Shown: positions 51,717 through 62,708 of the stretch, piece by piece
Layout of the letters: each line of letters begins with the position of its first letter
Numbering within the stretch: position 1 is the stretch's first letter
Source of the DNA: Nothopassalora personata
Lineage: Eukaryota > Ascomycota > Dothideomycetes > Mycosphaerellales > Mycosphaerellaceae
DNA length: 64,000 bases
Direction of reading: 5' to 3'
Assembly: GCA_033816765.1 (NCBI GenBank)
Contig: CM066288.1
Location: forward strand, 496,001-560,000
Notes under the pieces: generated by a model
Databases searched by the model: none
Seen by the model: the letters and a program-made list of their open reading frames with translations, nothing else
Told to the model about the DNA's origin: nothing
Position numbers and translations under genes: made by a program

Positions 51717-53320
51717 TAGAGGTAGAATCTGTTTTAGCCTAACATAGCTAGCGATGTCGCCCGATACGTCCGATACTGTATTACATGCCGGAGATCTATA
51801 CTATCTCGAGTGCTTAAGTAAGGCACACTATCCTTACACTCGACCCTAAGCTACGAATGGAAGCACATCGTAGTAGACTTTATTATCGACCTACCGCCTA
51901 GTAAGGACCTAGAGATAGGGCTAGTCTATAAGCATATTATAACCGTTACTAACATACTTACTAAACGAGTTTACCTACTACCTACGAACGACTTATTAGC
52001 CGAGTACGTAGCGCTACTATTCTATAAGTACATCTTTCCGTTACACGGTCTACCGGAGGTTATCGTTAGTAACCGCGGTACGCAATTTGTTAGTGCGCTC
52101 TTCCGAAGACTTTACGTACGCCTTAGTATTAAGTAAAATCTTTCTACGGCCTTCTATCTAGAGACTAACGGACAATCCGAGCGTACTAACTAGGCACTTA
52201 AATAGTATCTTCGCGCCTACGCTAACTATTAGTAGGACAACTAGGTTTATCTACTTCCTAATGCCGAGTTCGCTCTTAATAACTACTAGTCCGCTAGTAC
52301 CGGCATAACTCCCTTCTTCGTAGATACCGGTCGCTATCCGCGGATAGAATTTACGAGCCTTACGAGACTATAAGTTACTACTAGAGAAGTACCTAATGTT
52401 AAAGCCGCTAATAACCTAGTTAATAACATATAGAACATATAGTAGTACATACACGAAGTACTCGAGTCTATGTATCGGGAGCGCCTCGAGGAGCTAAGAG
52501 ATACACACGTATTTATATAAGTACGTACCGCCGATACCGCTAACGCCCGACGTACACTAGCGCCTACCTACAAGCCTAGTAACATGGTTCTACTAGATGC
52601 CCGTAATATCAAGACTACGCGCCTAAGTAAGAAGCTTAACTATAAGTACCTTAGGCCGTTTAAGGTTACTAGGACCGTAGGTAAGCGCTCGTATAAACTC
52701 GAGCTTACCGACGGTATGTAAATACATAATGTGTTTTATATAAGTAAGCTACGGCGAGTAGCCGACGAGGGGATGCCTAGATAGCGTAAGCTAATACCGG
52801 CGCCTATAATCGTCGAACGCGAGGGCTAGGCATCCGAGGAGCATAAGGTAGATAACTTAGTAGATTTAAAGATTAGGTATAACGACGTCTAGTATATAGT
52901 GCGATAGAAAGACAACACATAGAGCTAGGCTAAATAGACTATAGTGTTACTAGGATACGAAGAGCTCGCTATTGCCTTCTATTAGCGGTACCCTAATAAA
53001 CCTAAGCCTACCTTCGACGGACTCGAGACAGTTACTTAGTACGGCCTAGTAGTGATCCTCGATACGTAGTACACACTAACTCTATAAGACGAAGGATTCC
53101 TATCCGTAGCCGTAGGTGAGCTACTCTATACTAACGGCATAACGACATCGCCTTCTAGTAAGCCTTACGAAGGTTACTATTACTCTACGACACGTATTGT
53201 ATATAATAAAGCCTAAGAAACAAGCAATAGTAGTGCTACTAGCAATAGCGTACCGTACGCTTTAGGCACTAAACGTAATAGCATAGTTATAGGAGCTCCT
53301 TCTTTAAGGAGGGGGGGTAC

Positions 53321-53516
53321 TATTACGAGACAGTACTTTTACTCACTGCCCCGCGACACGTTATCGGCCGCAGCCCCGCGCGCTAGCGGCCGCTAGCGCC
53401 CGCTAGCTTACTTCGCGTTCCCTTATCTTCTCGCGCGTACCTTCGACCTCTTAGATAGCTCGCGTAACTATATATGTCTCTACCCGTACCTATAGTAGTC
53501 CCTCTTGCCCGTAACA
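53321..53516 (+). repeat. Element H 3' LTR
   Basis: 196 bp, begins TATTACGAGA where the 5' LTR has TGTCACGAGA, both differences being RIP-type. It is preceded by a polypurine run (AAGGAGGGGGGG) and followed by the TSD CTTAG. Confidence 0.88.
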
Positions 53517-53521
53517 CTTAG

Positions 53522-55268
53522 CTACACCGCTTAGTCGTAAAGTAAATGCCGCGCCTTAAGCCTAAGATTAACACGCTTAAGAAGGCCACTTCTAGGACTA
53601 TTATTAATAATAACCTTATCTAGAAGCTAGCTAAAATAAGTATACGTGTATACTAGCGCGGTCGCGTCGCGGACGCGGGTACCTTCTCTACCCGAGCGAG
53701 AATTAACGCTCTATGTAACCGGAGAGGTACAACCTAGATACTAAACTATAGGTTTACGTAATGTAGCGTCCCCTATCGTAGAATCGCGAACAGTCTAAAG
53801 CAATAGATAGTTGTTACTATAACTGTAGCAGTTCGAAGCACTAGGCTAGTAACTATAGGGCGATAAGGTCCTTAATATCTCGGGGCTACGTACACCTCGC
53901 CCCGAATAACTAGTAGTATCTAGGGAAAGAAGGCGATCCGCGTCCTACTAAGTTCAACTTTCGGAGGGACTATAGTAAACCGAAACTGCTCTATATACTC
54001 CCTCTACTCGAAGAACATTATAGGCCGATCGAGTTTAATAACTAGTATGAGATTTCTATACTACGTAAGCAATAGATAGGTAGGGACTACACTAGGGTAA
54101 TAAAGGTTACGCCTCCTAATTATTCTAAGCCCCCTCCTAACTTTAGGCATTTAATAGAGTATAGCTCTTAGGACGCACGGTCTAGCTAAATAGAGAAGGC
54201 TACTAGTACATATTAGGTCTTATTCGGAGAAAGTGAAGTGGAGTAGGCGGTCGACTTAGGCGAGCTTAACGAGGTATCTACCTATCCTATACAGTCTAAT
54301 AAAGTAAAAGGAAAGGTACCCGTAGGCATTCTAAAGAATCCGTACCCGAGGACCCGGTCCTTAGCTTAGGATCTACGAGCCCGAGCTAAGGCTACTAAGA
54401 AAGTTCGCCTACAATTAGAACAGGAGATCCGGTAAGCTAAGATTAACTAGTAGGAGGTTGAAATAATTAATGAAGTTAGTAGTTAAATAAGCGAAACTCA
54501 ATTATTAGCTAAATCCGGGGAAACCCTAGGAAGGGGAAATAATGCCTAAGTAGATAGATTAGGGAACGATGCTAATAAAGGACTGCCTAAGGATATGCCT
54601 ATTAGTCCCGTAAACGCCCCCTTCGCATAAAGGAAGCGTATATAGAATGCTAAGACTATAAGGATTAATAACTACGTCCGACAATATAGTTTAGCTAGTG
54701 ATAGCCCGGTTATAAAGGAAGAGGGTATTATCTACTAGATTGATTAGATCCTCTAGATAACGTTTCCTAATGTAAACGCCTAAGATTAGTTTCGATATAG
54801 TCGCTAGTTCGAGGCTGCCCTCTTCGGTCGCGTTACTAACACCTCCGCTCTTTAGGAGAAGCTCGCTATAGTACGACGCCTTATAGGAAAGGACCCTAAG
54901 GTTCGGACTAGACAAGTAGTTACCTATAAAGATAAACCTAAGTATAATAAGGAGGTCTTCCGCGAAGATAGTTAGGCCTAGTATATCGGAGTGTATTTAA
55001 CTATACTTTACTCTAAAGGAGTGGTTCCTACTACTAAGCTCTATAAGGACGTTAAGAAAATCGGGCTCTCTAGTGTCCTTAATAACTTTACTATAGTCCC
55101 TAGTCCTTAGGTAGTAGCGGAGTTCGGGATAAACAAGAACTAGATTAGGTACCTAATTAACGAGGGTTCCGAGGTGAATATTATCGGCTAGAGGAACGCT
55201 TATAGATTTAGGTTACCGGTAATGTCGAGTGCTTAGCTTACCTTTCGAGGTGCTAGAGGGCGGGCCTA
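53522..55268 (+). pseudogene. G2 gag to protease remnant, part 2
   Basis: Closely parallels G1 33190-34946, including the decayed zinc knuckle near 53820-53860 and the NEGSEVNII-like protease segment near 55160. It ends at the X insertion. Confidence 0.65.
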
Positions 55269-56028
55269 TTGATTGATTATTCCATTAACGTGCTATTTGA
55301 GTCAAAGACTATGCAACACGGGTCTCGAGAACGAGACCAAAATTTGAGAGAAGGAGAAAAGCCCCGTCGTACCCCGGACGTAAAAACTCCTTAAAAGATG
55401 CGAGCAACGCTCGCTATTCGAACCGTAAATCGAATATATTGCGGCGTAGTACGCGCGTACCCGGTAGTCGTGTCTTGTCGAGAATTGCGGTTTGTCGCCT
55501 TGCCCCGGGCGAGACAAGTTTTGCGCCCGTGTCTCGTTCTTGTTTTAAAAGCCAAGCCGGCCGTACCCGTACGCACCGAGCAAAATCCCAAGAAACACCC
55601 GTTGCCTCTGTTTCAATCCAGTCGCGTTCTCCGGTCTCGAGTGTAGCTCCTCGGTCGCAGTGGCCTCGCTGTCGTCCCCCCCTCGGCCTCTCTTGGTTCC
55701 AGCCGTGCAGTATACGTGGTTTGCGCCCCTAAACGCCTCTCTTGGTTCCAGCCGGCAGTTTACGTGGTTTGCCGGGACGACAGGTAGACAGCGCCTTCGT
55801 TGTTCGAGCGACGTGTACGCTATGTACGTCGCTTTCCCTTCTCGCAGTTCCGGAGTTCTTGTTTGTAGATTTTGAGCGTATCTCGTTCGTTCGGTTCGTC
55901 CGACCTGTCTTTTCTTGTTTCGAGTCGAGTAGGCTTGTATTTTTCGAGAGAGAGAGTCTTAGTTTCTCTTCGTCGTAACGAAGATACTTACGTCGTCCGC
56001 CGCGTGAAGGCGCTCTCTATAGGACGAC
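55269..56028 (-). mobile_element. Insert X: 760-bp retroposon-like element with 14-bp TSD
   Basis: Flanked by the 14-bp direct repeat AGAGGGCGGGCCTA (55255-55268 and 56029-56042); G1 has a single copy at the same site, so this is a real insertion. The left end TTGATTGATTATTCC reads as a short (ATCA)n-like tail on the minus strand. The long TSD and tail point to target-primed insertion (LINE- or SINE-like). No convincing protein; short frames are not family-like. CA/TG content is normal, so it is not RIP-altered. I did not find clear Pol III A and B boxes. Confidence 0.65.
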
Positions 56029-56215
56029 AGAGGGCGGGCCTAGTTTAAAGGTATTATAGGCAATTTGGATGTTTAGGTATTTAGGGTTCACTACTAAATA
56101 GACATGTTCATCTCCTCGGATCTAAACTTACTAATAATCCTAGGACGTCCGTAGGCCCGTAAGGTGCGACTTACTACCCGTAACTGCGATAATAGTTTAT
56201 AGGAGGGGACTATTA

Positions 56216-56534
56216 TGTTAGGAACCGCTGTACGTTATCACAACTCGGGCTTGGATCTTTGCAGGGATGTCTCAATCAGTTATGAAGGTAGTGGTTCCAA
56301 ACAGTATATGGTGTATACTTAAAATGAGTTGAGCACGAGGCTCCTATCTACTTGCAAAAGAGCGTCGTCTATATAGTGCCGTGTCTTGGCGTGATCTTTC
56401 CTGCTCTCTCTGCTCTCTCTGCTCTCTCGAGAGAGCACCCGAGAGCACTGAGAGCACTCTGCATATCGGGTGCATCCGCTGGTCTGCTGGCATCGATTGG
56501 TTGGCTACGGGCTTCCCCAGACCGATCCGTAACA
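56216..56534 (-). repeat. A2 3' LTR
   Basis: 319 bp. U3 (right part) has the perfect 16-bp palindrome GCTCTCTCGAGAGAGC at 56421-56436 within repeated GAGAGCAC and CTCTCTG units. The R-U5 part matches A1. Confidence 0.9.
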
Positions 56535-56548
56535 CCATCCCCCTTCTA
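56535..56548 (-). promoter_or_regulatory. A2 polypurine tract
   Basis: On the minus strand AGAAGGGGGATGG abuts the 3' LTR; it matches the A1 tract. Confidence 0.8.
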
Positions 56549-56607
56549 GCCTAGCTTCGTCCCGAAGCTTACAAGATGTCATTCCTTTCCAACTTTGTCA
56601 TCCAACG

Positions 56608-57168
56608 ATGTCTTCTTCTTCCCTTTCCCTTCCCGTCACCAAAACCAGTACGCATCGTCGCAAGAAGCTTGCCAAGTTCATTCGAGAGAACGGGATTACT
56701 ATGGTCAAGTCGTGCTCTTTCTGCACTCGTGAGAAAAAGGTGTGCCGTGTCCACATCAAATCGGGCCGCTGTTCGGAGTGCAACGAACACAACATCAAGG
56801 GTTGTGACGTGCGAGTCACTCCTGCTGAGTGGAAGTCCCTTCAGTCCGTACGGGACAAGCTCACCCGTGAGCTTGAAGCGGTCCGTCATGATCTCGTTCG
56901 CAAGAGTGAAGAGATCGCGGCAGCCTATGCGAAGGAGGCGCGTCTTCGTCGTCAGCTTGAGCTGCACGAAAAGCGCGAGGGCGAGGCGATCGCTGTCGAG
57001 GAGGCGAGCATCCAAGTGTTAGAACAAGGGGAGCTCGAGGCCGCTCCGCCTTCCATCCCGGAAGACTGGTGGTTTCCTGCCTCCGATCCTTCGGTCTTCG
57101 ACCCTAGCTTGTCCTTGGATGGGAATCTCCTCCTTCCTGAATCCTTCTCGGAGTTGGTCTCGTCGTAA
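56608..57168 (+). CDS. Antisense zinc-cluster (Zn2Cys6-like) coiled-coil protein of A2
   Basis: 186 aa, read against the element's sense strand; the ATG is 73 bp from the LTR. It starts MSSSS as in A1. Basic patch HRRKKLAKF (16-24). Cys36, 39, 46, 55, 58 and 66 give CX2CX6CX8CX2CX7C, within the Gal4-type spacing. Residues about 75-130 are charged and helical, probably a coiled coil (LTRELEAVRHDLVRKSEEI). The tail is acidic/aromatic (EDWWFPASDPSVFDP). Outside these shared features it aligns poorly with the A1 protein although gag is about 98% identical. The role is inferred: regulator of the element's or host's transcription, or nucleic-acid-binding accessory protein. Frames on the opposite strand are shadows. 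Confidence 0.75.
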   Translation: MSSSSLSLPVTKTSTHRRKKLAKFIRENGITMVKSCSFCTREKKVCRVHIKSGRCSECNEHNIKGCDVRVTPAEWKSLQSVRDKLTRELEAVRHDLVRKSEEIAAAYAKEARLRRQLELHEKREGEAIAVEEASIQVLEQGELEAAPPSIPEDWWFPASDPSVFDPSLSLDGNLLLPESFSELVSS

Positions 57169-57272
57169 GTTCGTCCTTTATCTGTTTTCCGTGTCGTAGT
57201 GTTGACTTCTGTGTCCTAGGTCATCAAATCAAGAAGCCGCTGTTTGATGCCTTTATCGTCAGGTCGTTTCTG

Positions 57273-58271
57273 CTAGGCAGATTTCGAGAGAAAGCTCTCG
57301 CATTCCTGGTATGCATTCTCTTCGCGAATCATTGCGTTGAACTCGCGGCTAACCATGTTCTTTTTCTTGCAGTTCCTTGCAAAATGGCCTTGCTCGCCAC
57401 ATACGTAGCAGGTGGAACCTTTGCTCTTCAGCCCCCTTCCTGTCCTACGTTCCGTTACGTCCAATTCCATTGGGTCTCCGTAACCATTAGGGTCCTGACT
57501 TCTGGCCTTGAAGCCCCCTCTTCCGCCCGCGGCGGGTCTCTGGTATCCAGGCTGTACGTGTCGGTCGTACCTCAACTCCTGGAGCCTTTCGTCGATCTCC
57601 TTTGCTGCCTTGATCATCGCCCCTAGCGTAACGACGCTGGCGTTTCGGGATAGTTCGGCTTTGACGTTGTCTTTCAGCCCGAGGTAGAACTGCGATCGCA
57701 AAGCTGCGTCGTTCCATTCCAGGTCGGCGGCATATCCTTGGAATTCTGAGGCGTACAGCGCTACAGAAGTAGTCTGTCGAAGTTGTCGGATATGTCGGTC
57801 GGCGTATACCTCCTCATTTGGTATCCCGTATAGATCATCGAGTTTCGTCTCAAACTCGTCGTAGTCGTGGAAAATTTTTCGAGTTTCCGTTTTCGGTGTT
57901 TCTCCCTCGCCCTGGTTGTGTAGCCAGTCCTTGAGGTATGGTCGGAATCCTCTAGCTGCTTTTCCTCGTAGGAAGGATGCGGCGTACAAGACTTTAGAAG
58001 CCTCGCCTTGAAACTGGTGTGCGTTGAAGTGAAGGTACAACTGAACCTGCAGTTGAAAAGCCTCCAGTTTGTCCTTGGTCCCGTCGAACGTCTCCGGCGT
58101 AGACACCTTAGGTGCACGGTGGTGGTCCAATGGGTTCAGCATACCCATAGGAGTGTTGTTGTTCTTGCTGCTTCCTGTAATCGACATTTCGCTCATTCGT
58201 TCCGTGATGCCAGTTGACTGTGGCTGTTGTCGTGACGGACTCCGGGTAGCGTCTCTCCCAGACATATGCAA
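57273..58271 (-). CDS. gag: Gag-like protein of element A2 with CCHC zinc knuckle
   Basis: 332 aa, almost identical to the Gag of A1, including the capsid-like middle and the knuckle CYVCGEQGHFARNC. It differs at about seven residues, clustered near 29, 237-241 and the last 16 residues. Starts 26 bp inside the 5' LTR. Open throughout. Confidence 0.9.
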   Translation of the reverse strand: MHMSGRDATRSPSRQQPQSTGITERMSEMSITGSSKNNNTPMGMLNPLDHHRAPKVSTPETFDGTKDKLEAFQLQVQLYLHFNAHQFQGEASKVLYAASFLRGKAARGFRPYLKDWLHNQGEGETPKTETRKIFHDYDEFETKLDDLYGIPNEEVYADRHIRQLRQTTSVALYASEFQGYAADLEWNDAALRSQFYLGLKDNVKAELSRNASVVTLGAMIKAAKEIDERLQELRYDRHVQPGYQRPAAGGRGGFKARSQDPNGYGDPMELDVTERRTGRGLKSKGSTCYVCGEQGHFARNCKKKNMVSREFNAMIREENAYQECESFLSKSA

Positions 58272-58297
58272 AGGGCCCTGGTGGTGGTGCTCAAAGT

Positions 58298-58616
58298 TGT
58301 TAGGAACCGCTGTACGTTATCACAACTCGGGCTTGGATCTTTGCAGGGATGTCTCAATCAGTTATGAAGGTAGTGGTTCCAAACAGTATATGGTGTATAC
58401 TTAAAATGAGTTGAGCACGAGGCTCCTATCTACTTGCAAAAGAGCGTCGTCTATATAGTGCCGTGTCTTGGCGTGATCTTTCCTGCTCTCTCTGCTCTCT
58501 CTGCTCTCTCGAGAGAGCACCCGAGAGCACTGAGAGCACTCTGCATATCGGGTGCATCCGCTGGTCTGCTGGCATCGATTGGTTGGCTACGGGCTTCCCC
58601 AGACCGATCCGTAACA
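58298..58616 (-). repeat. A2 5' LTR
   Basis: 319 bp, same as 56216-56534 by eye. Directly inside it on the minus strand is ACTTTGAGCAC, whose TTGAGCAC pairs with GTGCTCAA within the LTR, as in A1. Confidence 0.9.
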
Positions 58617-58621
58617 TATTA

Positions 58622-61600
58622 CTAGCCGCAAAGGTGAAAGTATTATGTTTACTGCCCTAGTTAGCTCGGATAGGTGTGAGACCCTTTAAGAACTATTGAA
58701 AGCGTCGGGAAATGGAAGGGTAGGTTAAGTTACGGCGCTTAACCTACCGATTTACTAAAGCCGGATTTGATAAAATTAGTAAGGTTCTCGCACTATCTCG
58801 GAAAAACCTCGGACTTTAATTTACCGGTCCCGGGACCGGTAAATAGCTATAGTAAGGAAAACGGATACGACTACGATACGACGTATCTATAGGACGACAC
58901 GACGCATCTATAGGAACCCGGCAAGGCTCTAACGCCTAGCAACCATTTAGCTCACTTATTAGGATTGCTTAGGACTACTAGAGTAAAGGAACGAGTTATA
59001 GAAATTGGAATAGGCGCGTTTAAGGGAGATTCTATTACTAACGTTTATTTAGTTTAAGGGAATTAGCCTTCCGAGATCCTAAGGCAATCTACATTAAATG
59101 CTTAGGCACGAAAGCAATAAGTAGGCTAATATATAGCTAATATTAGGATGCCGTAGGTCTTTACGATATATAAGCGTAAGGCGGATAAGAAGAAGCTAGT
59201 AGACGCGAGCGTTTACGAACGCCTAGAATCACGAGTTAAGGGAGATATAGAATGGAAGCGTAGGGCACTGTACCTAGAATCTAAGATGCCTAAAGGATAA
59301 GGACCGTTCGATAGGAAGTACTTAACTAAGAAATTCTTAAGTATTAAGCGAGGTAGCCAAATTACTCTAGAACGACTTACCTTAATTAAGGTTAGCATTA
59401 AGCTATTACTAATAGAAAGGGCCTTATTCGATAAGATGCTCTATAACCGGGAGGCAGTCCTCGCTTAGAATTTTAGTTACATAAGGCAAATTAGGCACGA
59501 CGTCGTGCTACCTTAGAAGATTAACACGGTCCCTTATAGGCTATAGTAGGCACGCCCTATCCGGTTACACCCAAGTCTTAGGGCAATCGTTAAGCGTATA
59601 ATTAGAGCCCGGATTAAGAATAACATCCTAGAATACTCATAAGGGGCATACTCTAATAGCTAGTTCCTAGTCGTAAAGAAGGTTAATGCCTCTAAAAGCG
59701 ATATGCCATATCGGTTAATTAACTTAGCTATGCTCCTAAATGAGGTTACTATGCGCGATGCTAACATTCTACCGGACACGGATAGCTTCTTAGAGGATTT
59801 TGCCGGTTACCGAGTCGCTTTACTTATAGACCTGTTTTTAGGTTATAATTAGATCACTTTAGATAAGTCCTACCGGGACTTAATAGCCTTTATAACCCCT
59901 CTTAGCCTAGTACGTAACACGACTCTACCTTAAGGGGCTACTAATTCGGTTACTTAGTTCGTGCGTGCGGTAACAAAGATTCTACTTAATTATATCTCGT
60001 ATCGAGTAAAGCCGTTTCTCGATAATATCGGTATTAAGGGACTAACTAAGGACTATAGGAATGCTAAAGTAGAGCCTAGGCTAAGGAGATAGGTCGTTAA
60101 GCACATCGTCTCCCTAGATCTAGTTCTTACTAACCTAGAGAGAGCTAGTGCGGTAGTTGCTAGAGGCAAATCCTAATGGTTATATAGAAAGCTTAAGATT
60201 GTTAGGTACGTTACTAGCCCGGATAGTCGCTATCCTAACCTAAAGGTTATAGCTAAGATCCTAGACTAGCCTACGCCTACCTGTATTAAGGAGGTCCGTA
60301 CCTATGTAGGGCTATATGTATACTTCCGGATATAGATCCCCTAGTTCGTTATTATCGCTCGACTAATGTATAAGCTGCTAAAGAAGGACGCCGAGTTCAC
60401 CTAGATAGAAAATGAGCAGTTCTTAAAAGAAGAGGTTACTAGATACCTTATATAGGCTCTAGCCTTAGTTACCTTCTACTACTTACCTAGTGCTAGGTCT
60501 ATCTTTGTCTCAGTTAATGCTAGCGGCACTGGATAGGGATGTATCGTTTCTTAAGAATTAATGGACAGTACTCAACGGCGTCACCCGGTACGGTATAAGA
60601 GTAGAATCTAGAACGCGTTAGAATCTAGATATAATGCTAGTAAGCGGGAATGCCTTAGGGTCCTTAAGGGGCTTAAGAAGATCTAAAGATATATTACTAG
60701 CGTTAATTTTATCCTTAAGGTTAATACTAAGACACTTATATAGTAACTTAACCGGCCGGCTTCGGACCTGCCTAACTCGGCAATGGCCCGGTAGGTCGTA
60801 TAGATTAGGCTATTTACATTCGAAGTGAAGCACGTTACGGGAGCTAGGCATACTAGCCTAGATGCCCTGTCTCGTAGGCCCTCTATACCTTAGGAACCTA
60901 GGGAAGCTAACGAAGACGAAGTCGACTAGATAATTAATAATAAGCTATTCGGGTACCCGGAGCCGGTCGACACCTATCTAGTTAAAATCTAGAAAACACG
61001 ATATCTCGGGGACTAATATTCTAAAAGCTCTTAGTAACTTGCTTAGGTTATAGAAACTAGGACCCGGCCCGATAGTGTTACCCGTGCTAAGTACCGGCGA
61101 CTAGTAAAGAAGAGCGTTAATTTCTTTATCCGAGACTAATTGCTATTCTTCTAGAAGCGCCGAGGAGTACCGTTATAACTTGTAATTAACGATAATAAGG
61201 CTTAGAAGGAGATCGTTATAGAATGCCATAAAAGACACGGTTATCGTAGCGTTAAGGTCGTGTATAACCTTATCTCCGATCGGTATTACTAGGACGGGTA
61301 CTTCGCCGATGTCTCTACGTAGGTTCGAAGTTATGCTCCTTATAGGTTTCGCGAAGGTAACTAGCGCGCTAGTAAGCTTTACTTATCGAGCCCTTAGGTC
61401 ATTAGTAAGAAGTGGTACTCGGACCCCGTCTAGGTACATAAAAATAGATACCTCCTAGTTGCGCGCGAAGCACTTAGTAACTAGATCGAGGCTAGAGTAA
61501 CGAGGGCACCTCCTAGCTCCAAGACGGTTACTAAGTTTCTATACGAAGATGTCTTCTATAGGCACGGCTACTATGCTGAAATTGTGCTTAATAACGCTAC

Positions 61601-62550
61601 GGTTTATGCGGCTAAGGTTAAGCGGTTACTCGTAGGGCTTAGTGTTCGAAGGATCCGAATATTACTATACTATCCGTAGTCTAATACTCCGGTCAAGGCT
61701 AGACACCGTCCGATTCTTATAGCGTTAGTAAAGCTCATAAGGAACATATACCGCGGATAGGAGCAATAGGTACCCGCTGTGTTATAGGCTAATAGGACTA
61801 CGACCTGTCGTACTACTAGAATGACGCTAGCTTAGGTCCTATATAGCTATCGCACGATTCTACCAATTGAGGTTAAGTACCCGACGTAGGCGAATTACTG
61901 ATAGGGATCGGTAAGAACGACTAAGGACCTGCTTACTATACGTGCGCGTTAACTCTAGGCTCGAGACCTTAGTTTAGAAGAGCTACATGCTCGAAGGAAG
62001 CGACTAAGAGAACTTAGTAAGGACTACTTTAATTCTTACCGGAATGTTAACTCTATTAGTTTCTAGAAGGGCGACCTTATTATAAGATTCGATAAGCTAT
62101 ATAAGGATGACTTCTTACGTAAGATCGGTTACCGATAGTAAGGTCTATATCGGGTGTCTAGTGTCTCTAGGGAGTTTAGTACCTATATTCTTAAGGAACT
62201 TAATGGCACGCTAATAAAGGGTGTTTAGGTACGAGAAAACCTTAAGCTAGTTCTAGAGCTTCGCCCGGATGACATAGGAGTACTAGGCCTAGATAATGGG
62301 ATCGATCTCGTAATAGGGGAGGGAGAAGTCGCTAATAGCGTCGCTAATAGCGAAGATAGTAGTAATTCGAACGAGATCGAGCGTATCGCCGACGAAGACA
62401 TGCTACCTATAGGAGTTAACGAAAAGGGATCGTATCCTAAACCGGAATCTAAGAAGCTATGGGTTAGGCCTTATAACCTTCCTATAGCCGAAATTTTACA
62501 GTTTAGTAGGATCGAGGCTAAGAACTAATTAGTTAGTAATAGCGTATAGA
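58622..62550 (+). pseudogene. pol: G2 pol remnant: RT, RNase H, integrase
   Basis: RT core near 59400-60240 (KPFLDNIGIKG); then CIKEVRTYVGLYVYFR; RNase H-like SRIQNALESRYNASKRECLRVLKG read with Gln for TAG (about 60600-60670); integrase-like KEIVIECHKRHGYRSVKVV (about 61206-61270) and a C-terminal region to about 62550. TAG codons mark many former Gln/Trp. The order RT, RNase H, integrase places it in Gypsy (Metaviridae). Confidence 0.65.
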
Positions 62551-62708
62551 GTTCACTTTCCTTAGGCATGTGTTACACATACCCTTCAGTTTATTAAGCC
62601 GATTCGGTTATCTAGACTTCACTTTATAGGGTATTCTTACCTTAGTTGGACCTTAGTTAGTAGAGTTACATTTACCGGTCCCGGGACCGGTAAATCGGAT
62701 CACGTAAC

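Larger units (their letters stand above)
48545..53310 (+). pseudogene. pol: Element H pol remnant, split by a solo LTR
   Basis: Protease-like segment near 48590-48900. RT at about 49490-49990 with LGGGLRIYIDYRTLN and VYLDDVLIYTD (about 49830-49862). RNase H at about 50320-50660 (YDIYDKELLAIVKAFEE). Integrase at about 51860-52330, with DFIIDLP, SNRGTQF (Asp now Asn) and ETNGQSERTNQ (Asp now Asn). TAG for Gln/Trp throughout. The Asp-to-Asn changes at catalytic positions are the RIP type (TGAC to TAAC). Confidence 0.75.
45866..53516 (+). mobile_element. Element H: RIP-altered Gypsy retrotransposon
   Basis: 7,651 bp with 196-bp LTRs (45866-46061, 53321-53516) and a perfect TSD CTTAG (45861-45865, 53517-53521). 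Gag, protease, RT, RNase H, integrase and a possible chromodomain-like end can be read with many TAG codons. It holds a solo A-type LTR at 51424-51716. Its insertion site is empty in G1 (about 33180-33200). Confidence 0.9.
56216..58616 (-). mobile_element. Element A2: gag-only LTR retrotransposon with a different antisense ORF
   Basis: 2,401 bp with 319-bp LTRs that look identical and TSD TATTA (56211-56215, 58617-58621). Layout as in A1 but on the opposite strand. Gag, PBS, polypurine tract, R and U5 match A1; the antisense ORF and U3 do not. Not RIP-altered, inserted in RIP-altered G2. Confidence 0.92.
44291..62708 (+). mobile_element. Element G2: RIP-altered Gypsy element with nested H, X and A2
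   Basis: Same layout as G1 but longer, with RT, RNase H and integrase. Inserts: H (45866-53516), X (55269-56028), A2 (56216-58616). The left border is the shared segment TTAACGACT...TGTTAACC. The right border is uncertain; I place it after the last palindrome at 62671-62694. The G1 copy has each of these target sites empty with a single TSD. Confidence 0.75.

Noticed and set aside
56569..57015. 148-aa minus-strand frame under the A2 zinc-cluster ORF
   Set aside because: The plus-strand frame has the Cys pattern and coiled coil and a counterpart in A1; the minus one has neither.
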